DNA of 5,205 nucleotides from Flavobacteriales bacterium (lineage in GTDB: Bacteria; Bacteroidota; Bacteroidia; Flavobacteriales_D; Sanyastnellaceae): assembly GCA_027488055.1 (NCBI GenBank), contig JAIYCK010000331.1, positions 1 to 5,205 of the forward strand, written 5' to 3'. The notes below the pieces were generated by a model. The model was given only the letters and a program-made list of their open reading frames with translations. It had not been told where the DNA came from and did no database searches. How positions within the stretch are numbered: the stretch's first letter is position 1; the number at the start of each line of letters is the position of its first letter. Shown in pieces: positions 1 to 5,205 of this stretch. The position numbers and the translations under genes are program-made.

Positions 1-984
1 CAACTTCCTTATGGCAAGTTATCTGGCAGAATCATCGATGATTTAATATCCAACACACGTGAATTGGATGGACAAGATGAGAAGCGCGATGGTTTGGATT
101 TTGCACTTTGGAAAAAGGCCGAGCCACAACATTTGATGCAATGGAATAGTCCATGGGGCAAGGGTTTTCCGGGATGGCATCTGGAATGCTCCGTGATGAG
201 TACCAAGTATTTGGGCAAAACATTCGATATTCATGGCGGTGGGATGGATCTGAAATTTCCTCACCACGAATGCGAAATCGCACAAAATATTGGGGCTACC
301 GGTGAGGCGCCTGTGCGCTATTGGATGCATGGCAATATGCTTACCGTAAATGGCCGCAAAATGGCCAAGAGCGAAGGCAATGGCTTCACTCCAGAAGAGT
401 TGATTACAGGCAATCATAAATTATTGGACAAGGGATATAGCCCTATGACGGTCCGGTTTTTCTTCATGACAGGACATTATACCAGCACAATAGATTTCAG
501 CAATGAAGCATTGCAGGCGGCCGAAAAAGGATACCGTCGCATGATGGCAGCGCGCAAAGTGTTGGATGGATTGAAGCCTGCTGATCGCAGCGAATTTGCG
601 GTAGGTGAATTGGCCAAACATTGTGCAGAAGCCATGAACGACGACTTCAATACCCCCATTTTGATAGCGCATTTGTTTGATGCCGTAAAAGCGATCAACT
701 CTGCGAATGATGGCAAATTGGCCATGACGAATGAGGATATTCAAGAGTTGAAAATGTTGTTTGATAATTATTGCTTGCACGTAATGGGCCTGCAATGGGA
801 AGAAGAGCAAGGCGGAGATCAATTGTCGGGTGATCTCATGAACGTGATTCTGGATTTAAGAGCAGCTGCTAAAGGAAACAAGGATTATGCTACTTCAGAT
901 AAAATCAGGGATGCATTGACGGCATTGCAGATCGAGGTTAAAGACACCAAAGAAGGTGTGACTTGGGAAGTGAAATCAAAGTAG
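1..984 (+). CDS. cysS: Cysteinyl-tRNA synthetase, C-terminal 327 residues (5' end outside window)
   Basis: This cytoplasmic enzyme charges tRNA-Cys with cysteine using ATP and is normally essential. The frame is open from base 1, which encodes QLPYGKLSGRIIDDL, so the true start lies upstream; the TTG at 64 is internal. Family members are usually about 460-500 residues, so roughly 150 or more are missing, including the HIGH motif and the first zinc cysteine. Three zinc ligands are visible by alignment to the E. coli enzyme: Cys in GWHLECS (187-189), the first His of PHHECE (262-264) and the second Glu of that motif (274-276). The KMSKS loop is KMAKS at 358-372, followed by EGN where many bacteria have LGN. 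The block after it (SPMTVRFFF, then DFSNEALQAAEKG) matches what I recall of Bacteroidota CysRS. The helical anticodon-binding C-terminus ends with the usual KDYATSDKIRDAL and a final T-W element. The fragment looks intact, with no frameshift. Identification is close to certain. Confidence 0.97.
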   Translation, partial: QLPYGKLSGRIIDDLISNTRELDGQDEKRDGLDFALWKKAEPQHLMQWNSPWGKGFPGWHLECSVMSTKYLGKTFDIHGGGMDLKFPHHECEIAQNIGATGEAPVRYWMHGNMLTVNGRKMAKSEGNGFTPEELITGNHKLLDKGYSPMTVRFFFMTGHYTSTIDFSNEALQAAEKGYRRMMAARKVLDGLKPADRSEFAVGELAKHCAEAMNDDFNTPILIAHLFDAVKAINSANDGKLAMTNEDIQELKMLFDNYCLHVMGLQWEEEQGGDQLSGDLMNVILDLRAAAKGNKDYATSDKIRDALTALQIEVKDTKEGVTWEVKSK

Positions 985-1019
985 CCTGAAAGGGTCTGCC
1001 ACAATTACAAGTTGCATCA

Positions 1020-1027
1020 TACATTTG
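1020..1027 (+). promoter_or_regulatory. Candidate Bacteroidota-type -7 promoter element upstream of the M28 gene
   Basis: TACATTTG matches the Bacteroidota sigma-A -7 consensus TAnnTTTG at all six fixed bases. A weak partner for the -33 TTG element is TCTG at 995-998, about 21 bases upstream. Transcription would start near 1033-1036, leaving a leader of about 12-15 bases before the ATG at 1048 and excluding the upstream ATG at 1030. It lies in the 63-base gap after cysS. The poor -33 element and the short motif keep this tentative; co-transcription from cysS remains possible. Confidence 0.4.
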
Positions 1028-1047
1028 CAATGGAACAGTTGAAGTTT

Positions 1048-2097
1048 ATGAAAACAAAACAAATAATAGCCATTGCGCTTGTTGCCTTGCTGCTTGGTGG
1101 GGGAATCTATTCTTCATTTTTTACAGAAGACAAACCCAATGGCACTAAGCCAACCCCCAATGTATCTACCAAGCCAGAGGTAAAGGCCCCGACGTTTGAT
1201 GGCGACTCTGCGTTAGCCAAGGTTGCCCAACAAGTGGATTTTGGTCCAAGAGTGCCTAACTCAAAAGGTCACGACGCATGCGGTGCGTGGCTTGTCAGTG
1301 AGTTGACACGTTTAGGCGCTAAAATTACCACACAAGATTTTTCGCTCAAGGCATACGATGAAACCCCACTGCGTTTGCAGAATATCATGGCCTCTTTTCA
1401 GCCTGAAAAAACACGACGCATATTATTGTGTGCCCATTGGGACACACGACACATGGCCGAAAAAGATCCTGATCCAGCGCGCCGCAACAAACCAATTCTA
1501 GGCGCCAATGACGGTGGCAGCGGTGTCGCTGTATTGCTTGAGATAGCTCGTCATCTGCAAACTACACCCACCGCAGTAGGCATTGATTTGTTGTTTTTGG
1601 ATGGCGAAGATTACGGTGCTTCCGACAATGTATCCGACGATAGCGCATACTTGAATCCTGGTTTTTATTCCACCTGGTGCTTGGGTTCGCAGTATTGGGC
1701 CAAAAATAAAATGCCTCAAGGATACAATCCCATGTTCGGTATCCTATTGGATATGGTGGGCGCCGCAGATGCTCAGTTTTGTAAAGAAAAATTTAGCATG
1801 GAGGTAGCGGGCGATTTAGTGAATTTGGTTTGGGCCAATGCCGAGAAAGAAAGTTATGGAATGTTCTTTCAAGACCGAGAAGTGAATGGCGTCATCGATG
1901 ATCATGTAATGCTCAATAGAGGCGGTGTACGCTGTATCGATATCATCGATACTCGACCCATTCCTGCCAGCATGGGATTGGGCGAATATACTTTTCCATC
2001 TTACCATCATACCCACAAAGACGATATGTCAAGTGTAAGTAAAAACACTTTGAAGGCGGTGGGACAAACCGTGTTGCGCACCATCTACAATATGTAA
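1048..2097 (+). CDS. M28-family zinc protein, probable glutaminyl-peptide cyclotransferase, exported or membrane-anchored
   Basis: This 349-residue protein probably converts N-terminal glutamine of exported proteins to pyroglutamate in the periplasm; an aminopeptidase role is the alternative. I chose the ATG at 1048 because it gives a compact export signal: MKTK followed by a hydrophobic run at residues 6-22. There is no lipobox cysteine and no convincing signal peptidase I site, so the run may stay as an anchor. A Pro/Thr/Lys-rich linker (28-48) precedes the M28 fold. Gapless blocks match human QPCT as I recall it: AHWDTR (129-134), GANDGG with zinc ligand D155, DGED with catalytic E187 and zinc-ligand position D188, LLDMVGA with D235 (human D248), VIDDH (282-286) and YHHTH with zinc ligand H321. 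Human QC has Glu where D188 stands. LGSQYWAKNKM (212-222) also matches the QC fold. The ATG at 1030 and TTG at 1012 are in frame, but they put extra polar residues ahead of the signal. No Shine-Dalgarno sequence is seen. Family certain; cyclase activity likely. Confidence 0.92.
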   Translation: MKTKQIIAIALVALLLGGGIYSSFFTEDKPNGTKPTPNVSTKPEVKAPTFDGDSALAKVAQQVDFGPRVPNSKGHDACGAWLVSELTRLGAKITTQDFSLKAYDETPLRLQNIMASFQPEKTRRILLCAHWDTRHMAEKDPDPARRNKPILGANDGGSGVAVLLEIARHLQTTPTAVGIDLLFLDGEDYGASDNVSDDSAYLNPGFYSTWCLGSQYWAKNKMPQGYNPMFGILLDMVGAADAQFCKEKFSMEVAGDLVNLVWANAEKESYGMFFQDREVNGVIDDHVMLNRGGVRCIDIIDTRPIPASMGLGEYTFPSYHHTHKDDMSSVSKNTLKAVGQTVLRTIYNM

Positions 2098-2129
2098 ATT
2101 TCAACGGAATTTCCGCAGACTGCATGCGT
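2098..2129. terminator. Convergent intergenic gap with weak inverted repeats, possible bidirectional terminator
   Basis: Only 32 bases separate the stop of the M28 gene from the stop of the minus-strand gene, so both transcripts must end here or run into each other. Two weak inverted repeats are visible: CGGAA-T-TTCCG (2105-2115), and AGAC at 2117-2120 pairing with GTCT at 2128-2131 over a 7-base loop. An alternative pairing is AAATT with AATTT around 2096-2112. None has a long GC stem followed by a T-run, so no canonical intrinsic terminator is present. The terminator label is a guess from position and weak symmetry. Confidence 0.22.
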
Positions 2130-5100
2130 CTAAAAGTCCATGTTGAGAGAGAGATAAAAGACCCGATCCAAAACTTGGCCGTCGTCTACGCCCCACGCCC
2201 AATCGGCTCGCACAAAATAGCCAAGTAAGCGGCTTCGAACACCGAATCCATATCCATACACGATGGGTTCACGGTTGTTGAATACCGTTACTGAAGTGGG
2301 TTGTTTGTCGATTGTAGTTTGATTGAAAAGATTGTCATCGTCATACGGATTCTTGCCTGTCCATGCTGCACCAGCATCCAAAAAGGTAATGACTTGGAGG
2401 TTTTGTAAGAAGTCATTGCGAATGGGTTTACGCATCAGATACTTTACGATGGGCATACGCAATTCCGCGTTGCTAACAATGGCAGAGTTACCGTTGCGGG
2501 CATTGACATAAAATCCGCGAACGGGCCCGACAAAACTTTGAAAGCGATATCCTCCATTTTCATAATCAATGGGTGTGGCATTGTCCACACGTTGCAAGAG
2601 CCAATTGTCAACACCGCCCATGTAATTGATGATTTTGTATTTCCCGAAAGAGGTGCTACCAGCCGCTCTGAAGGCCGCAATGAAGGAACGATGGATCCGC
2701 TGATAATGCCGGACATCAAAACCGAGTGTATTGATGTCGGTGCGAGCAGCGTCTAGATTCGGTTGCTGGAATCGCTCGGCCCACAATTTAAGACGCGTAC
2801 CAGTGTATAAATTGAGGCCTCTATTGAAGGTATTGTCATATACATATTCTGTCTTCAACATCAAATTGACCTCGTATTCATTGGGTTCACGCAAAGAATA
2901 GACATCTGTACTTTGCTGGACCAATTTATCATGGCGGATGTCTCCTCTCAACCGAATGGATGCAACTTCACTGAAGGGATATTTGAGGGAATACGAGAGC
3001 GTATTCATCTGCAACTTAAATGACTCAAAGCCAAAAGTAGAAGAGAAGGTTTCGACCTGACGGATGAATTGCAGCTTACGATCCCAGCGACTTCCGAGCT
3101 TTTCAAAACTCACACCATATTCTTGGTTGCTCAGATCAAGTCCAAAACGGAAACCTCCAATGATGCGATAGTCCTCAAAGAGATCGGTGAGGTGTATCTG
3201 CGTCATTCCCGACAATCCAGGGGTAATGCTGCTTGGTGACGTAAAGTTTTGATAGGTCGGAGTGAAGAACACATTGGTGGCCTGGGTGGTCAATTTGTCT
3301 GCGGTGAAATTCAAAAGATAATTGCGCGATCGTGGCATGACAAAGGGCTGCACCGCGGGATTCGACTGTACGGGTGTTCCATCAGCTTTGTACTCTGTAA
3401 CCCTGACCGTTTCTTTCTCATACGTGTAGTCTTTGATTTCCTCATCAAATACATAGTTTTGGATATCAATGATGCCTTTGCCAATTGTGTCAGAGGTGGA
3501 TATAAAGCGCTTTCCCTCAGGGATTTGAGGTCCCGAATTAGAGCTATCTTGGATGGGTGTACCTACAGGTAAAGTACTTGTGCTGACAGAAACTACAGGC
3601 TGATTTAGGCGGAAAAACACTGTCGAGAACCGTTGATTATGGAGCATTTGAAAATCTTTGGGCATCCGAGAATACGTTGCCATTTGTTCGCTAACAGTAA
3701 AATAGCGGTAATGAATTGCGGTATCAATCGTGGAAATGACACTGTCAACGTGTGCCACATACCGATGGCATTGACCTGCATCTTCGCCGAGGTAGGTGTA
3801 TCTTTTTTCTCCAAACTCTGCCGGATACGACTCATTGATCAGCGGTGTTTGGGTCAATCTTTCTAAAAGAGGCTCGGTAGCTTCTAAATCAATGAAGTAT
3901 AAATCTTTGCTATGAGCATAGATTTCGTTGGGAACATCTTTGCGCAAAGTGTCATCGGTGCGATTGCTTGCAAATAGAATTCTGGTGGCGTTATCGACAA
4001 ATTGAGGTTGGACATCATCCCACGGATCATTGGTGAGTTGCGTGAAGTTGTTGCCGATGATTTGGAAGAGGTAAATATCAGTCTGACCATTTTTGACTCC
4101 ACTGAATACCATTCGCTTGCCATCGGGGCTATACTGAACATCCTGAATTTTTTGAATCAATTTCAGGTTCTTTTCCAGGGTTTTTTTCTCATCTACATTA
4201 TAGTTTCCGATGAAAACCTGACTTTCGTTCTCATAAAAATACGTGAGCAAAAGTGAAGTAGGATGCCACGCGATTACAGGATAACTTTCGTCAGCCAATC
4301 GATCCAATCGATGTTCTTTTTTCAATATGCATTTCAGCTCCTCACGCGCAATGTCATATATCCAGATGCGGTATTGCCCATTTTCATGCGTTACAAAGGC
4401 CCATTTTTGCTCATCTGGCGATAAGCGAAACGAACTGTATTTGAATTTGCTTTTATACTTCACCGGTATTTCACCCAAGGTCTCGTGTTCCTTTTTCCAA
4501 ATTTTCCAAGCCTCTTTGTCGCCTGTTTTTGGGAATGGTTTGTCGCCGGGGATACTTTCTAAGCGTGGGCTTAATGTTTTGTCACGGTAATATTTTACGA
4601 AGTCTTTGGTAACCGAATCCATAGAAACACCAAGCACATAAAGGAATCCACTTTCAATGTTTTTGCTGGCTTGTGCCATGTAAAGAATATTGGGAATCAC
4701 ATTGTCACCATAGACCTCACCTATATAGCTCCAAAATGCTTCTCCAGCTAATTGAGCGTTCTCGTCTTCCAAAAAATTGAAGCTTTTGAAGGTTCCTGAA
4801 CGCACCATGTCTTTCACATAATGAACAGCTTCTGGATTCAAACCATGGGCGGCATACCGAATCACACCTTCTTCATACCATTCAGGCACCGATAACAAGG
4901 TCGAATTTTTGATCACATCAATCCAATCACCGCCATAGATCAGCTGCATGTACATCACCCTTGAAATATTCTCGCGAATTTGCCGATCCAAGGTTTCGCG
5001 CGTATCGCCATAGAAAACAAACATTTTAGTGCCCATGATCTTGGCAACTCCACCAATGTTGAATTGGTCTTCATTGCCCAAGCCGATATTGCTTTGTCTC

Positions 5101-5205
5101 CATTCGTTTTGGGTGAGGTAGGTGATGATCTGGATTTTGTCATCCATCGTAAAGTCGTAAAATTTCTCGACTTGATTGAGTTGCTTTTCGGCGGACTGCA
5201 AGGTG
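2130..5205 (-). CDS. Large outer-membrane protein: degenerate peptidase-MA-like domain, TolB-like propeller, Omp85/BamA-like barrel (N-terminus outside window)
   Basis: The frame is open at the right edge, giving at least 1024 residues. The signal peptide and probably several dozen more residues are missing; the TTG at 5199-5201 is not a credible start. Numbering from that codon: residues 1-205 resemble a peptidase-MA (gluzincin-like) domain, with RENIS (76-80) at the HExxH position, PEWYEEG (106-112) and LAGEAFWSYIGEVYG (151-165). Residues 257-490 show about five PD40/TolB-type blades, with LSPDEQKWAFV (260-270), YSPDGKRMVFSG (357-368) and the next blade near 396-412. A sixth blade may lie at 495-530. 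A Ser/Thr/Pro-rich stretch (537-563) and a segment of unknown fold lead to a barrel from about 650. Barrel evidence is alternating strands, VRGF (894-897, the Omp85 loop-6 motif), NAELRMPI (911-918), FLDAGAAW (940-947), GYGFGVRS and a terminal Phe. The chain should sit in the outer membrane with its N-terminal domains in the periplasm. Function is unknown: assembly, secretion or envelope maintenance are all possible. I recall similar Bacteroidota proteins, sometimes labelled TolB. No stop or frameshift is seen. Confidence 0.88.
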   Translation of the reverse strand, partial: TLQSAEKQLNQVEKFYDFTMDDKIQIITYLTQNEWRQSNIGLGNEDQFNIGGVAKIMGTKMFVFYGDTRETLDRQIRENISRVMYMQLIYGGDWIDVIKNSTLLSVPEWYEEGVIRYAAHGLNPEAVHYVKDMVRSGTFKSFNFLEDENAQLAGEAFWSYIGEVYGDNVIPNILYMAQASKNIESGFLYVLGVSMDSVTKDFVKYYRDKTLSPRLESIPGDKPFPKTGDKEAWKIWKKEHETLGEIPVKYKSKFKYSSFRLSPDEQKWAFVTHENGQYRIWIYDIAREELKCILKKEHRLDRLADESYPVIAWHPTSLLLTYFYENESQVFIGNYNVDEKKTLEKNLKLIQKIQDVQYSPDGKRMVFSGVKNGQTDIYLFQIIGNNFTQLTNDPWDDVQPQFVDNATRILFASNRTDDTLRKDVPNEIYAHSKDLYFIDLEATEPLLERLTQTPLINESYPAEFGEKRYTYLGEDAGQCHRYVAHVDSVISTIDTAIHYRYFTVSEQMATYSRMPKDFQMLHNQRFSTVFFRLNQPVVSVSTSTLPVGTPIQDSSNSGPQIPEGKRFISTSDTIGKGIIDIQNYVFDEEIKDYTYEKETVRVTEYKADGTPVQSNPAVQPFVMPRSRNYLLNFTADKLTTQATNVFFTPTYQNFTSPSSITPGLSGMTQIHLTDLFEDYRIIGGFRFGLDLSNQEYGVSFEKLGSRWDRKLQFIRQVETFSSTFGFESFKLQMNTLSYSLKYPFSEVASIRLRGDIRHDKLVQQSTDVYSLREPNEYEVNLMLKTEYVYDNTFNRGLNLYTGTRLKLWAERFQQPNLDAARTDINTLGFDVRHYQRIHRSFIAAFRAAGSTSFGKYKIINYMGGVDNWLLQRVDNATPIDYENGGYRFQSFVGPVRGFYVNARNGNSAIVSNAELRMPIVKYLMRKPIRNDFLQNLQVITFLDAGAAWTGKNPYDDDNLFNQTTIDKQPTSVTVFNNREPIVYGYGFGVRSRLLGYFVRADWAWGVDDGQVLDRVFYLSLNMDF

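Noticed and set aside
31..42. Perfect 12-base palindrome ATCATCGATGAT, with similar ATCGAT-rich stretches near 1891-1900 and 1936-1950
   Set aside because: All lie inside conserved coding sequence and are explained by Ile/Asp codons (IIDD, VIDD, DIID). There is no sign of an operator.
421..822. Antisense open frame of 133 codons opposite cysS
   Set aside because: It lies entirely within a well-supported conserved gene, its translation shows no recognisable domain, and it reflects codon bias on the other strand.
3249..3572. Plus-strand open frame of 107 codons inside the large minus-strand gene
   Set aside because: It overlaps the linker and early barrel of a continuous long coding frame and has no family features. 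It is best read as a shadow frame.
4295..4312. Tandem 9-base direct repeat CCAATCGAT
   Set aside because: Two copies in frame within the propeller coding sequence, encoding part of RLDRLAD. It is too short to suggest a mobile element or regulated slippage.
2110..5201. Similar 15-base stretches at 2111-2125 and 5187-5201 (TTTC-GC-GACTGCA, 13 of 15 matching), giving the same MQSAE start in two minus-strand frames
   Set aside because: Several matches of this quality are expected by chance in a 5-kb self-comparison. Neither site is a credible start: one is past the stop of the large gene, the other is internal to its open frame.
5199..5201. TTG as the start of the large minus-strand gene
   Set aside because: The frame stays open to the window edge, no signal peptide follows the TTG, and an outer-membrane barrel protein needs one. 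The true start must lie outside the window.
1..5205. A defence system, mobile element, CRISPR array or other novel multi-gene system
   Set aside because: No repeats, integrase, transposase, nuclease, toxin or restriction motif was seen on either strand. The window is fully accounted for by one housekeeping gene and two envelope genes.

Overview
The window reads as an ordinary chromosomal stretch from a member of the Bacteroidota. Four things point there: the form of the cysteinyl-tRNA synthetase, with its KMAKS-EGN signature and a downstream SPMTVRFFF/DFSNEALQAAEKG block; a glutaminyl-cyclase-like M28 protein; a large outer-membrane protein of a type I recall from that phylum; and a Bacteroidota-style promoter match (TAnnTTTG) with no Shine-Dalgarno sequence. 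The lineage below phylum cannot be fixed from the sequence. Base composition and codon style look even across the window. I see no RNA gene, insertion sequence, CRISPR array or sign of recent transfer.

Layout: positions 1-984 (+) hold the C-terminal two thirds of cysS, cut by the left edge. Positions 985-1047 are a short gap with a candidate promoter. Positions 1048-2097 (+) encode a complete exported or membrane-anchored M28 zinc protein that resembles animal-type (type II) glutaminyl cyclases. A 32-base convergent gap (2098-2129) has only weak inverted repeats. Positions 2130-5205 (-) encode at least 1024 residues of a large outer-membrane protein cut by the right edge. It combines a peptidase-MA-like domain lacking both HExxH histidines, a TolB-like beta-propeller, a linker, and a C-terminal Omp85/BamA-like barrel. 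About 98% of the window is coding, and no stretch over 300 bases lacks a gene.

The genes do not form an obvious pathway. cysS is housekeeping. The two others act in the cell envelope: the M28 protein may cyclise N-terminal glutamine on exported proteins, and the outer-membrane protein is itself an exported protein and so a possible substrate. That link is inference. The most interesting object is the large minus-strand protein, because it places TolB-like and BamA-like modules and an apparently dead protease in one chain. It probably belongs to a widespread but poorly characterised Bacteroidota family and is not unique to this genome.
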